Shown here: piece by piece, positions 28,699 through 38,502 of the stretch
Layout of the letters: each line of letters opens with the position of its first letter
Numbering within the stretch: position 1 is the first letter of the stretch
Source: Seonamhaeicola sp. ML3
Lineage (GTDB): Bacteria > Bacteroidota > Bacteroidia > Flavobacteriales > Flavobacteriaceae
DNA length: 64,000 nt
Direction: 5' to 3'
Assembly: GCF_023273855.1 (NCBI RefSeq)
Contig: NZ_CP096884.1
Span: 620,001-684,000 of the forward strand
Translations under genes and position numbers: made by a program
The notes under the pieces: model-generated
What the model was told of the DNA's origin: nothing
Database searches by the model: none
Seen by the model: only the letters and a program-made list of their open reading frames with translations

Positions 28699-30453
28699 AT
28701 GCAAATTGAGTTAAATCCAATTTTAAGGAAGCTACCTGAACATTTAAAACAGTTTATCAAACCTCAAAACTACAAGGGCTACTCTCCTGTAGATCAAGCT
28801 GTTTGGAGGTACGTTATGCGTAAAAATGTTTATTTCCTAGGCAATGTAGCACACAAATCGTATTTACAGGGCTTAAAGCAAACCGGGATTTCTACAGAAC
28901 ATATTCCTAACATGTATGGTATGAATCGTATACTGAAGGAAATTGGCTGGGCCGCTGTAGCTGTAGATGGTTTCATTCCTCCTAATGCTTTTATGGAATT
29001 TCAAGCATATAATGTTTTAGTGATAGCCAGCGACATAAGACAATTAGAACACATAGAATACACTCCTGCCCCAGATATTATTCATGAAGCAGCAGGTCAC
29101 GCACCCATTATTGCAAATCCTGAATATGCAGAATACCTAAGACGTTTTGGGGAGTTGGGCTGCAAGGCAATCTCATCGGCCAAAGATTACGAATTGTATG
29201 AAGCCGTTAGGCATTTGTCGATTATAAAAGAAGCACCAAACACCGCTGAAAAAGACATTAAACGTGCAGAGCACAACATTGATGAGTTACAAAAAAATAT
29301 GGGAACTCCCAGTGAAATGGCGCTTCTAAGAAATTTACATTGGTGGACTGTTGAATATGGGTTAATTGGTTCCTTAAGTAACCCCAAAATATATGGTGCA
29401 GGGTTGTTATCTTCTATTGGCGAAAGTGAATGGTGCTTAACCAATGCCGTTACAAAACTACCATATACTATGGAGGCTATCTTTAAGGATTTCGATATTA
29501 CCAAACCACAACCCCAGCTTTACGTTACTCCAGATTTTGCTCATCTAAGTTTAATCCTTGAAGAATTTGCCAACACTATGGCATTAAGAACCGGAGGACT
29601 TGGCGGCGTTCTCAAGTTAATACATTCAAGAGCACTAGGCACCATAGAACTGAGTACAGGTCTTCAAATCTCTGGTATATTCACTAAAGTATTGGAGCAT
29701 AATGACGCGCCTATTTACATTCAAACTTTTGGAAAAAGCGCTTTATCATATAGAGAAAAAGAACTTGTAGGCCATGACACAAATACACACTCCAGAGGCT
29801 TTGGCTGCCCTATAGGAAAGTTAAAAGGTATTAATATCGCTATTGAAGACATGAGTCCGCGTGATTTGGCAGCTTATAATATTTATGAAGAGCAAACCGT
29901 TACTCTTGAATTTGAAGGTGGCATAAAAGTTTCTGGTGAAATCATAACAGGAAAACGCAATCTACAAGGAAAAATCATTTTAATTAGTTTCAAAAACTGT
30001 ACGGTTACACATCAAGACACTATACTTTTTAAACGGGAATGGGGTATTTATGATATGGCGGTTGGCAAAGAAATCGTTTCGGCGTTTTCCGGTCCGGCAG
30101 ATTTAAATAGTTTCAACCTTATTACTCACATACCTTCAGAAAAAACCATTCAAGTTAAAAAAACTGAAGAACGTTTACGATTAGAATCTTTATACCAACA
30201 AATACGGGATTACAGAACTAAAAAAAATCAAACTATTTCTAGAACAAAAGTTTTAGAAGAACTTATTGAAAATCATGCAAACGACTGGTTGTTACCCGTA
30301 GAAATTTTTGAGTTAACTTTCATTGACAATAAAACCGAATTGAGAGAAAAAGTCCTGAAACATCTTGAAACGGTGAAACAAAACAGACCCGAAGTTGGCA
30401 AACTGATTGATGATGGTTTAGAAATTATTCGAGAAGCAAAAGTTCCTAATTAG
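28699..30453 (+). CDS. Aromatic amino acid hydroxylase (phenylalanine 4-monooxygenase-like) with long C-terminal extension
   Basis: In this 584-residue protein the iron triad is H129 and H134 (IIHEAAGHAP) plus E219 (HWWTVEYGLIG), as in biopterin-dependent aromatic amino acid hydroxylases, and IYGAGLLSSIGE matches the pterin side. The catalytic part ends near residue 310. The remaining 270 residues (from about ELSTGLQISGIFTKV) are not part of the usual enzyme and are known to me only from the Bacteroidota form, with function unknown. The gene's 3' end overlaps the convergent enoyl-CoA hydratase gene by 4 nt. Confidence 0.92.
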   Translation: MQIELNPILRKLPEHLKQFIKPQNYKGYSPVDQAVWRYVMRKNVYFLGNVAHKSYLQGLKQTGISTEHIPNMYGMNRILKEIGWAAVAVDGFIPPNAFMEFQAYNVLVIASDIRQLEHIEYTPAPDIIHEAAGHAPIIANPEYAEYLRRFGELGCKAISSAKDYELYEAVRHLSIIKEAPNTAEKDIKRAEHNIDELQKNMGTPSEMALLRNLHWWTVEYGLIGSLSNPKIYGAGLLSSIGESEWCLTNAVTKLPYTMEAIFKDFDITKPQPQLYVTPDFAHLSLILEEFANTMALRTGGLGGVLKLIHSRALGTIELSTGLQISGIFTKVLEHNDAPIYIQTFGKSALSYREKELVGHDTNTHSRGFGCPIGKLKGINIAIEDMSPRDLAAYNIYEEQTVTLEFEGGIKVSGEIITGKRNLQGKIILISFKNCTVTHQDTILFKREWGIYDMAVGKEIVSAFSGPADLNSFNLITHIPSEKTIQVKKTEERLRLESLYQQIRDYRTKKNQTISRTKVLEELIENHANDWLLPVEIFELTFIDNKTELREKVLKHLETVKQNRPEVGKLIDDGLEIIREAKVPN

Positions 30454-31205
30454 TCCTTTCTAAAGCGCTTCAAAGTCTTTTTGGTAAACTTGCTAAGCAC
30501 CAATTTTCCACTAATACCTGCACGTTCAGATAAAAGTGTATTCCAGTGAGAGGTGCCTTCCCAAAAAACATGTTTCATTTCGGTTAAAGCTTCTGGGTTA
30601 TAACTACTCAGTTTTTTAGCTAAAGTAGTTACTGCTAAATCCAGCTCCTCCAAAGTTTCAAATACTTCGGCGTATAATCCTTTTTCTTTTGCCCATTGAG
30701 CAGAATAAAATGTTTCCGCATCAATAGTCATCTGAGACATGGCCATTTTCCCTATCTTTCTAGATACGGCAGGCTCAATCACAAAAGGCCCTATACCAAT
30801 ACTCAACTCACTTAATTTAATTGAGGCATATTGTGTTGCCAAGCAATAATCTGTTGCTGCTGCTAAACCAACACCGCCACCAACAGTTTTTCCCTGTACC
30901 CTTCCAATTATTGGTTTAGGGCATTCACGCATGGCATTAATAACGTTGGCAAATCCAGAAAAGAACCTCATACCAGTTTCGGCATCTTTAATAGTCATTA
31001 ATTCATTAAAGCTGGCTCCAGCACAAAACGTTCTATCACCTGAACTTTGGAGTATAATCACCTTAACATTATCATTTTTACCTGCTTCAACAATGGTTTG
31101 CTCCAGATTTTGCAACACATCGCTGGGCATAGCATTCTTGTTAGGGTGAAAAAATTCTATTTGACCAACCTGGTCTAAAACGGTAAGTTTAACGTAAGAT
31201 TCCAT
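30450..31205 (-). CDS. Enoyl-CoA hydratase/isomerase family protein
   Basis: This is a 251-residue crotonase-fold enzyme. The oxyanion-hole regions are CAGASFNEL (about 61-69) and VGGGVGLAAATDYC (about 108-121). The usual catalytic Glu after GGG is replaced by Val-Gly here, while Glu133 (in KLSELSIGIGP) is retained, so hydratase versus isomerase or lyase activity is uncertain. The ATG at 31203-31205 replaces an upstream TTG start. Confidence 0.88.
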   Translation of the reverse strand: MESYVKLTVLDQVGQIEFFHPNKNAMPSDVLQNLEQTIVEAGKNDNVKVIILQSSGDRTFCAGASFNELMTIKDAETGMRFFSGFANVINAMRECPKPIIGRVQGKTVGGGVGLAAATDYCLATQYASIKLSELSIGIGPFVIEPAVSRKIGKMAMSQMTIDAETFYSAQWAKEKGLYAEVFETLEELDLAVTTLAKKLSSYNPEALTEMKHVFWEGTSHWNTLLSERAGISGKLVLSKFTKKTLKRFRKD

Positions 31206-31273
31206 AGTCACTTTTACTGGGTTGAAGATACTCAAAATTTACATGAAAACAGACTGAACCGTTTTGTACACTC

Positions 31274-31888
31274 TTAAAATTTTAAATTTTGAAACTCTTC
31301 CATGGAGGTCAAAGAAGATTCATTGTATTTTAGGGTCCAACCAAAAGAATTAGTAAGGATATAAAATTTAGAAAGCTCACTTATCAATCTATTTTTTGCA
31401 TTCTTCTTTAAATCTGATGCTTCAATCTTTTTCGTCAAAGATGTTTTTACAGCCTTTTTTATTTCATTATAATCTTTTGCTTCGAACGGATTAAAAAAAT
31501 CGGCCTGCATATCGTAATACTCCATATCGGGATTAATATTGATTTCAGCTTCAGGAATTTTTAAAATGTGAAGCGTTTTATTGGCCTCATCTACTTTAAA
31601 TTCAACCTTACTTAAATCATAACCAATAGAAACACTAGCATTAACAACCACCAATGCTTTCTTTTCTGAAGTTACATAGTCTCCAAAAATCTCTTTAGAA
31701 TTTTTGTAATTGAACACCTCACTAAAATGACCTTCGGTTACGATTAATTTTCCAACATTCTTTATTTGTTCCTGAATAAGCATAGAACTTTCTTGAAGCA
31801 CCATTTTATCAGCTCGTTTATCATCACAATATTTGAATGAAAAAAGGATAATAAGGGTAATAATGACTCCGAATAGAATTTTTCGCAT
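31274..31888 (-). CDS. DUF4230 membrane-anchored protein
   Basis: This 204-residue protein has an N-terminal membrane anchor (LFGVIITLIILFSFKYC) followed by a soluble domain with VVVNASVSIGYDLSKVEF and ILKIPEAEI, the DUF4230 pattern. It is probably periplasmic. The family has no assigned function. It lies 68 nt upstream of the enoyl-CoA hydratase gene in the same direction. Confidence 0.88.
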   Translation of the reverse strand: MRKILFGVIITLIILFSFKYCDDKRADKMVLQESSMLIQEQIKNVGKLIVTEGHFSEVFNYKNSKEIFGDYVTSEKKALVVVNASVSIGYDLSKVEFKVDEANKTLHILKIPEAEININPDMEYYDMQADFFNPFEAKDYNEIKKAVKTSLTKKIEASDLKKNAKNRLISELSKFYILTNSFGWTLKYNESSLTSMEEFQNLKF

Positions 31889-31962
31889 GTTCTAATTTAG
31901 AAATATTTTGTGAAAATGAGGTGTTATCGCGAACTACAAAATAAAACCTGTATAAATAAAAG

Positions 31963-31982
31963 ATTCCCGCCTCCGCGGGAAT
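31963..31982. repeat. REP-like hairpin
   Basis: ATTCCCGC and GCGGGAAT pair around a CTCC loop. It is very GC-rich in an AT-rich spacer. Words like this followed by GACA are scattered between genes in many flavobacterial genomes, so it is probably one copy of a dispersed repeat. Confidence 0.7.
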
Positions 31983-31989
31983 GACAAAA

Positions 31990-32039
31990 AATAAAAAAAA
32001 CATTAGTTTCCTTCGACATAAGAAGCCTAACTAATGTAA
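31990..32039 (-). terminator. Minus-strand terminator (response regulator or a small RNA)
   Basis: On the minus strand ACATTAGTT pairs with AACTAATGT, with an inner CTTC/GAAG pair, followed by eight T. It can end the response regulator transcript. A consensus -7 box TATCTTTG (32064-32071) only 25 nt upstream of the stem also leaves room for a very short RNA. Confidence 0.65.
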
Positions 32040-32186
32040 TTATGGTGATTAAAATTAACACCACAAAGATATGTTTGTTTTAGATAAGCTACTTTACCAT
32101 AAGGTTAAAGAATGATTAATTAAAACCTTTCGACGGACCCACATTACAAAAACATGAAACTAGTTCAGGCTAACAAAAACCGACCA

Positions 32187-32837
32187 CTAAATAAGATTAT
32201 TTTTTTTCGCTTTTTGTACTGCTTCCAACTTATTGTGGACCTGTAACTTTCTGTATATATTCTCAATATGCTTTCTGATGGTTCCAACCGATAAAATCAA
32301 ATTATCGGCAATAGCACTATAACTCAACCCCCTGCTTAATTGTTCTAAAACCTCAACTTCTCTGTTGGTAAGAAGGATTTCCTCTTTTTCCTCTACATTT
32401 TCAAGACTAGCTGGGTTCCTTAAAAGTTTTAAGGTCTTTAGGGCTATTGAAGGTGTCATTGCCGCCCCTCCATTTAAGGTGTCTTTTATACCATCATATA
32501 AATCTTTTGGATTTACCTCTTTAAGCAAATACCCATCTGCCCCAGCTTTTATGGCGTTGAAAATATTTTCATCATCATCAAACACCGTAAGCATGATTAT
32601 TTTAATATGCGGATATTTTTGTTTTACTATTTCTGTAGCTTCTATGCCATTCTTAACAGGCATTTCAATATCCATTAAAATTAAATCCAGATTATGATTT
32701 TCTGCTAACTTCTCCAGTAAATTGCCACCATGAATAGCTGTAAAACTAACTTTTATATCTTCAAAGAATGACAGTTTTTCTTTAACGGCTTTTATTAAAA
32801 AGCTATTGTCGTCTGTTATGGCAACCTTAATGGTCAT
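32187..32837 (-). CDS. LuxR/NarL-family response regulator
   Basis: This 216-residue protein has a receiver domain with the acidic pair D9/D10 and phosphoacceptor D56 (LILMDIEMP), K108-type ending LLKEVNP, and a C-terminal LuxR-type HTH (LTNREVEVLEQLSRGLSYSA to KHIENIYRKL). Its start overlaps the histidine kinase stop (4 nt), so they form one two-component system. Confidence 0.95.
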   Translation of the reverse strand: MTIKVAITDDNSFLIKAVKEKLSFFEDIKVSFTAIHGGNLLEKLAENHNLDLILMDIEMPVKNGIEATEIVKQKYPHIKIIMLTVFDDDENIFNAIKAGADGYLLKEVNPKDLYDGIKDTLNGGAAMTPSIALKTLKLLRNPASLENVEEKEEILLTNREVEVLEQLSRGLSYSAIADNLILSVGTIRKHIENIYRKLQVHNKLEAVQKAKKNNLI

Positions 32838-34780
32838 AGGCTTAAAATAATCTCAGTTTCTTTATCTATTTTACTGTTAAATGTAATATCCGCATTAATA
32901 TCGGCAGCACGTTTTTTCATGTTATTTAGTCCATTGCCTTCCTCCACAGTTTGTAAATCAAATCCTTTGCCATTATCTTTAATCGAAAAAATAACATCTT
33001 CATTCTTCTTTTGTATATTGACTTCAACCTCAGAGGCTTCGGCATATTTAATGGCATTATTTATCGCTTCTTGAACGATTCTATAAATATTCATACCCTT
33101 AACAGAGCTAAACTCCAATTCATCTGAAAGCTTTTCATCTATATTAACAGTAAACTGTATACCACTTGCAGACGTGCCGGCTTTATCTATAAAGTTAGAA
33201 ATTCTAGCCCTTAAATCTTCTAAAGTAATTTCATTTTTATTCATCGCCCAAATGGTATCCCGCAACTCGTAGATGGTTTCTTTTGTAAAAGAACTGATGT
33301 TGGTAAGTTTCCCCTTTAGTTTATCGTTGGTTATTTTAAACCCATATTGTAAATTTTCTATAGACGAAATTATAAATGTTAACTGGGCCCCAATGTTATC
33401 GTGTAAATCCCTAGAGATTCTTAAGCGCTGCTCTTGAAGTTTATTGTGAGTCTCAATCTCGATTAAGGCTTGTTTAAGTTCGTTTTCTTTTTGAAGCTGT
33501 TTGTTTTTAAGTTTCTGCTGTTTGTAGAGTAAATACCCCAATACAATAAGAACTAGAGTCAAAATTACGAGACCTAAAATCTGTGTGTTCTTTCTATTTA
33601 GATTAAGCTCCTTTTCTGCGATTTCGGCTCTTTGTGTTTGAATTTCTTTTTCTCTTTCAGCTGCATCATACTTCTCTTGTATCTCTGCAATCTCCTTTGT
33701 TATCCTGCTATTGTAAATCGTATCATTTAAAGACTTGTAGAGCGCCTTGTAATACATAACACTATCTGGAATTCTCTTATATGCATAATAGGATGCCAAC
33801 TTATCATAAGCATCCATTTTTAGCTCATTAATATTATACCTTTTAGATAAATTAAGACCGGTATACAAGCAGTTTTTAGCTTTGTTGTAATTTTTTAAAT
33901 CTATATACAGTCCTGCCAAACGCAAAGTAGAACTGGTTATTCCATAATTATCTTTTAATTCTTCCCTTAACTTTAGCGATTTGGTATTATACTCAACAGC
34001 CTTAGTATATTTTTTCATATCATGTAAGATCCCACCATAGTTATTGTATAAGCCTGCTAATTCTTTTTTGTAGTTATGTTTTACGGCTAAATCAATACTC
34101 TTTAGATAATACTCCTCACTCTGCACCGTATCTTTTAAAAACAGGTAGGCATTCGCAATATTATTGTAGGTTCTTGTTAGCCCTAAATTATCATTAATGC
34201 TTTTATTAACTTCGGCTATTTCTAAATGTGTATCAAGCGCCCGTTGATATTGCTTTAATCCTCTGTAAATATTAGCAATATTTGTTTTTATGTAAGCTAC
34301 ATAACGTCTGTGGTTTTTCTTCTCGTAGATTTTTAAAGCTTTGGTGGCGTAGAAAATTGCTGAATCTAATTTGAAGGTGTTTTGATGAATGAGTCCTATT
34401 TTATTGTAAAGTGCTGCAACTCCCATGGAATCATTCAACGCAGTCCGGATTTTCATTGAGGCATTGTACTGGTTTAGCGCTTCACCATAATCGGCCAAAT
34501 CATAATGTAATATTCCAATATCATTATAGGCTTGCGCTTCTCCAACTACATTGTTTGTTTCTTTAGAAATTTTTAGAGCGAGATTCCCATACTTAAAGGC
34601 AGAATCTTTTGATACAGCTCTGTAATACCAACATAAATCCCCATAGGTTTTTATCCTAGTTGAGTCTGAAGGTTTATTCAGCAATACCGCCTTGAGACTA
34701 TCAATTAGGATAGAATTATCCTGAGAAAAACCAATACATATAAAAAATGAGAAAACAATTGACAGTATTCTTTTCTTCAT
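32834..34780 (-). CDS. TPR-containing sensor histidine kinase
   Basis: This 648-residue protein has a signal peptide (about 1-19), seven or more tetratricopeptide repeats in the periplasm (about 45-345), a coiled coil (about 365-398), one membrane helix (about 400-419), a HisKA_3 dimerisation domain with phosphoacceptor H460 (ISRDLHDNIGAQLTF), and a HATPase_c domain (about 555-645; QEAINNAIKYAEA, DNGKGFD, GNGLNNMKKRA). It is translationally coupled to the response regulator. The signal is unknown; the TPRs suggest a protein partner. Confidence 0.93.
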   Translation of the reverse strand: MKKRILSIVFSFFICIGFSQDNSILIDSLKAVLLNKPSDSTRIKTYGDLCWYYRAVSKDSAFKYGNLALKISKETNNVVGEAQAYNDIGILHYDLADYGEALNQYNASMKIRTALNDSMGVAALYNKIGLIHQNTFKLDSAIFYATKALKIYEKKNHRRYVAYIKTNIANIYRGLKQYQRALDTHLEIAEVNKSINDNLGLTRTYNNIANAYLFLKDTVQSEEYYLKSIDLAVKHNYKKELAGLYNNYGGILHDMKKYTKAVEYNTKSLKLREELKDNYGITSSTLRLAGLYIDLKNYNKAKNCLYTGLNLSKRYNINELKMDAYDKLASYYAYKRIPDSVMYYKALYKSLNDTIYNSRITKEIAEIQEKYDAAEREKEIQTQRAEIAEKELNLNRKNTQILGLVILTLVLIVLGYLLYKQQKLKNKQLQKENELKQALIEIETHNKLQEQRLRISRDLHDNIGAQLTFIISSIENLQYGFKITNDKLKGKLTNISSFTKETIYELRDTIWAMNKNEITLEDLRARISNFIDKAGTSASGIQFTVNIDEKLSDELEFSSVKGMNIYRIVQEAINNAIKYAEASEVEVNIQKKNEDVIFSIKDNGKGFDLQTVEEGNGLNNMKKRAADINADITFNSKIDKETEIILSL

Positions 34781-34795
34781 GGATAAGAATTATAA

Positions 34796-35074
34796 TTACT
34801 TCTGTATTAAGAACTTTTGAAGGGAAAGAAGGCGATTGATAACCGTAAACATATTTGGTAACAGCGTTGTATTAATATTTCTTGATAGTACTTCTTTTTG
34901 AGACAATACTTCTTTTTTTTGTTTAGCCAATTTCAACCTAATCTTTAAATTATTTGAACCTAAATTGAACGTATTCTTTAGTTCAAGAATATTTCTTTGA
35001 ACAATTACAACCACAACAATTGTAATAAGAATACCTGAAGCTATTAATATTTCTAACACTAAATTAAAGTCCAT
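34796..35074 (-). CDS. Small membrane-anchored protein of unknown function
   Basis: This 92-residue open frame lies 15 nt upstream of the kinase start in the same direction. It has one hydrophobic segment (about 6-25, LEILIASGILITIVVVVIV) and a basic helical tail. No family was recognised. The spacing to the two-component genes supports it being real and cotranscribed. Confidence 0.55.
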   Translation of the reverse strand: MDFNLVLEILIASGILITIVVVVIVQRNILELKNTFNLGSNNLKIRLKLAKQKKEVLSQKEVLSRNINTTLLPNMFTVINRLLSLQKFLIQK

Positions 35075-35116
35075 AACCGCGTTAAATTAAATTAAACCAC
35101 TTTAGGACAAGCCCAT

Positions 35117-35170
35117 AAAAAAACACCAATTGCTTTCTTTTTAAAAAAGATTTAGGCAATTGATGTTTTT
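35117..35170. terminator. Long-loop hairpin, possible terminator
   Basis: AAAAACACCAATTGC and GCAATTGATGTTTTT pair with a 22-nt loop. It lies between the small membrane protein gene and the propeller gene, and may be a second terminator for the latter. Confidence 0.5.
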
Positions 35171-35245
35171 GATACGAACTGATTAATAGCATCTTAAATC
35201 TACAATTATAAGTTTTACATCGATTATAATTTCGACAAACTGTTA

Positions 35246-35289
35246 TTAAAAAAGATTAAGCGCAGTAAAATAATTTACCACGCCTAATC
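35246..35289 (-). terminator. Terminator of the beta-propeller gene
   Basis: On the minus strand GATTAGGCGTGGTAAA pairs with TTTACTGCGCTTAATC (a few mismatches) and is followed by six T. It begins 22 nt after the stop codon. Confidence 0.8.
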
Positions 35290-35311
35290 GAACAAATCTC
35301 AACAACAAGAT

Positions 35312-37153
35312 TTACTTTACAAGGTTGTAAGCATACACTGTAGTGCCATTTGCCAGGTAGTATAAGTACCCTCCAAAATCGTCTACTTCGTATGTTGGTT
35401 TTTTATCTTTTAGTAAAATATTTTTTCCAACCTCTCCACTATCTTTATTTACCTTAACTAAGCTTACACCATCGTCTAACTTCGTTAAGATGAACTGATC
35501 ATTTTCTGTAGCAGCAGTGGCTTTAAAGCGCTTTGCCATTTCATTAAAAGAGGCAGTACCGATAGCTGAGAACATATCAGCTGTACGCTGCATTTGAGCA
35601 CCATATTGGTTATATTGCCCTAAATAATTTCTATTGGCACCAGCCCTGAAACTTGCGTCCGCGGCCATAGCTGTTGAGGCCACAGCTAGTGCACCAAGCG
35701 CAATTTTAGCAAAAGTGCTTTGACCCGGTGATTTAAAATAGGCGTGAAATAATTCTTTACCTTCAAAATCTAGCATCATTAAATTCTGGCTAGACGAAAG
35801 TAGCAGTCCATTTTCTCTAATTTCAAAAGATGATGGATTTTCCTTTTCATTAAACTTATATGTTGCTAGTGTACTTATGTCACCATTGTTTTCATCTATA
35901 GAAATCAATTCCTCTCCAGTACTTATCAGGTATCTGGCATGAGCTTCATCGTATGTACTTGTAACAGATTTAGCTTTTTTGTATTTAATGGGCTTGTTCC
36001 AGATGGATTCTCCTGTATCTAAATTGATGATATTGGCATCACTATCGGTTATATAAATCATACCCTGCTTTGTAAGCGCCATAGTGTGAATGTTTTCACC
36101 TGTTTTTAATGGTTTTTTAAACAACGGTGTGCCTTCGTAAGAAATTTTATTGATTCCACCTTCACCAATGCCAAACAAAATACCATCTTCCATGATATAA
36201 AAGTGCTGAACATAGCCTTTTGTTTTTGGGGCTTTCTCCCATAAATCTTCACCTGTAGCTGCCGATAAGAAAGAAATGTTACTTTGTGCTTTCGCCGCGG
36301 CTAACTTTGCTAGACCACCCTTTCCTGTGTCTGCAACATCACTAACAATAGCCAATCCTTTTGGTGTCACTTCAAAGTTAGATACCACTCCTTTTAACTT
36401 GGCGCCTTCTCCCCATAAAAGACTACCACTGCCATTAATTTTGTGAATGACATGGTTTTTTCCTTTTCCTTGAACGGCAAACATAGATTTACCATCATCA
36501 TCAGGAATAACATAGGCTACGTTTTTTAAATCTACCACCCAACTTTCGGCACCTGTATTCATATCGATTCGGTATATACCTTTGTATGTTGGCAAAATAA
36601 CGCCCCCATCAATAATACTTGGTTTACCAGTTAAGGAATTAGACCCCTTGAGTTTGAATAGCTTAATTTCATTCCCATTGGCCATATCGTAAATCCCAAC
36701 GGCTTGTGTATACTTTTCCTTTGCTGTTCTTTGTCCTGATACAATTAACCTATTCTCGGGCATTATTAATGTTGGTCTACCAGCTGCTTTCCAACCATTG
36801 GCTTTAGTATCGAAAAGTCTTTTCCCGGTAACAACATCTATAACACTTTGTTTACCGGCAATACCGCCAAACCCAGCTTGCCCCACCATAACGTATGGTG
36901 TATTAGGGACAATAAAAATTTCTTCTTCTTTAACTTTTCCGTAGTCATCAAAATTAAACACCAGTTGATCCTGACCAGGCTTAATGCCTGCAAGACCTTT
37001 ACCGTGCATAATTAACATAACTCCAGAACTGGTTAAGGTCATCTTTTCTACTTTACCTCCTAAATCGTAAGTAAAGTCTGGAGCTTCTGCTTTTTGAGCG
37101 TTTAACACTAGCGTACTCGCTAATAGAAAAACTAAAATTTTTAAATTTCTCAT
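35312..37153 (-). CDS. Secreted PQQ-like beta-propeller protein
   Basis: This 613-residue protein has a signal peptide (ILVFLLASTLVLNAQ) and a chain of propeller blades with the aromatic-Gly pattern (GTEYWVVDL-like AESWVVDLKN, ATGEDLWEKAP, DTGESIWNKPIKY). A helical insert with Ala, Gln and Tyr (about 485-545) breaks the repeats. There is no catalytic motif. It is exported, and probably a scaffold or binding protein; the function is unknown. Confidence 0.8.
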   Translation of the reverse strand: MRNLKILVFLLASTLVLNAQKAEAPDFTYDLGGKVEKMTLTSSGVMLIMHGKGLAGIKPGQDQLVFNFDDYGKVKEEEIFIVPNTPYVMVGQAGFGGIAGKQSVIDVVTGKRLFDTKANGWKAAGRPTLIMPENRLIVSGQRTAKEKYTQAVGIYDMANGNEIKLFKLKGSNSLTGKPSIIDGGVILPTYKGIYRIDMNTGAESWVVDLKNVAYVIPDDDGKSMFAVQGKGKNHVIHKINGSGSLLWGEGAKLKGVVSNFEVTPKGLAIVSDVADTGKGGLAKLAAAKAQSNISFLSAATGEDLWEKAPKTKGYVQHFYIMEDGILFGIGEGGINKISYEGTPLFKKPLKTGENIHTMALTKQGMIYITDSDANIINLDTGESIWNKPIKYKKAKSVTSTYDEAHARYLISTGEELISIDENNGDISTLATYKFNEKENPSSFEIRENGLLLSSSQNLMMLDFEGKELFHAYFKSPGQSTFAKIALGALAVASTAMAADASFRAGANRNYLGQYNQYGAQMQRTADMFSAIGTASFNEMAKRFKATAATENDQFILTKLDDGVSLVKVNKDSGEVGKNILLKDKKPTYEVDDFGGYLYYLANGTTVYAYNLVK

Positions 37154-37264
37154 TGTTGAATTTTGTTTATAATTAATAGCATCTCAAAATTGCAACTATG
37201 AGCTAATGAAATCAATACGATGAATTACGTATTTTACGAATACGAAGAAGGAAATAAATACATT

Positions 37265-37711
37265 CTAATCAAAAAAGACAAGTTTAACAACGACTGCTAG
37301 AAAAGACACGCCCAAAAATATAGCTACATTAATAAAAAACTTAAGCCCTCGCTTTGATATGGCTTCCTGTTCTTGAGCAGATTTGGATTTAAACTCATTT
37401 ATCGTCTTATTATAACTTCGTTCTGTTCCTAAAGTATACCTCACTATAGGAAAGGCCAAGGCTACAATTATCAAGCCAATGAATTTACCCACAGCTCGAC
37501 CAGAACGTCTGCCAAAAGCAGATTTAAACATTTTATTTAAAGCCCTATCAAAATCAGGAATAAAAACAACCAGTAAAAAGAAAATACTTAGCAATATTAA
37601 CATTATGGCCACCGCATTAAGTATTGTCCCCATTTTTTTTGCAGTATCGGCTTTACCTTTTGTTTCTAACTCATAATACTGATTGCAATAAAGCGCTTTA
37701 AAAACATTCAT
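37265..37711 (-). CDS. Three-helix membrane protein of unknown function
   Basis: This 148-residue protein has hydrophobic helices at about 28-52, 75-93 and 125-147, with a basic stretch (FKSAFGRRSGRAVGKF) between the first two. No family was recognised. It lies 15 nt downstream of the DUF6498-like gene in the same direction. Confidence 0.65.
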   Translation of the reverse strand: MNVFKALYCNQYYELETKGKADTAKKMGTILNAVAIMLILLSIFFLLVVFIPDFDRALNKMFKSAFGRRSGRAVGKFIGLIIVALAFPIVRYTLGTERSYNKTINEFKSKSAQEQEAISKRGLKFFINVAIFLGVSFLAVVVKLVFFD

Positions 37712-37726
37712 AATTTCTATTCTTTA

Positions 37727-38437
37727 TTATTCTGAAAAAAGTATCAATTGTTTTCTTAGTTCATCCTTAGGCGTTTTTCCGTCATACATTTTATCTACCA
37801 TTCTATCCAATAAAGCGTCATTTTCCCTTATGGCTACCAAAAAGAAATCAACGACAGCCCTGATTAAAATCAATAGAATAGCAGCTACAACATCAGCATT
37901 AGAAAACATTGTGAAAAACATAGCCAAAATCACTGCAAACTGTTGAATTAATATCCTAACATAGGGTTTAAACATAATCTCTTCTGGAGTATAGTTCAAA
38001 TACTTTTTTGGCTGTATATAATCAAAAATATATTTGGCAAGTTGCGTAATGCAAAGCAAACCAAGTATATATTCCATACCTGCTAATTTAAAAACAGCGC
38101 TATAGTTCGCAATTAAATGAAAAGGCTCTTTAATGGGAATTACATCGCTTTGCCCCATGAGCACAAAAACGAAAATGGATTGTACAGCTATAAAAAAGCC
38201 ATAATGAACAATAAAAAAAGGAATTAAAAAAGCTATGGATTTTTCCGACTTATGGTGTTTGGACGACACAAACATCTTTAAAGCGTTAAAAAAACCAATA
38301 ATAATGGTCTCAAGAAAATATCCAAACAATACAGCATAGGCATCTATTTTACCTACATAGAGCAGTAACAAGAGTGCTACTATATTCATCCATGCAAATG
38401 AATTGTAGCGATTAGGTTTAAATATTATAGCGTACAT
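37727..38437 (-). CDS. DUF6498-like membrane protein
   Basis: This 236-residue protein has about six hydrophobic helices and the early motif FGYFLETIIIGFFNALKM, which I associate with DUF6498, a family of unknown function. It is an inner membrane protein. It forms a small cluster with the three-helix membrane protein gene. Confidence 0.65.
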   Translation of the reverse strand: MYAIIFKPNRYNSFAWMNIVALLLLLYVGKIDAYAVLFGYFLETIIIGFFNALKMFVSSKHHKSEKSIAFLIPFFIVHYGFFIAVQSIFVFVLMGQSDVIPIKEPFHLIANYSAVFKLAGMEYILGLLCITQLAKYIFDYIQPKKYLNYTPEEIMFKPYVRILIQQFAVILAMFFTMFSNADVVAAILLILIRAVVDFFLVAIRENDALLDRMVDKMYDGKTPKDELRKQLILFSE

Positions 38438-38502
38438 ATATTGTTTAAAGTATGCAACTTAACAAATCCCTTAGTTTATAAACATACGCAAAAAGTCGTA
38501 TT

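Noticed and set aside
31274-31888. Lipoprotein reading of the DUF4230 protein (Cys in FKYC)
   Set aside because: The residues before Cys do not form a lipobox; treated as a membrane anchor.
35312-37153. Quinoprotein dehydrogenase
   Set aside because: Blades look PQQ-like, but no dehydrogenase active-site Asp or haem motif is present.
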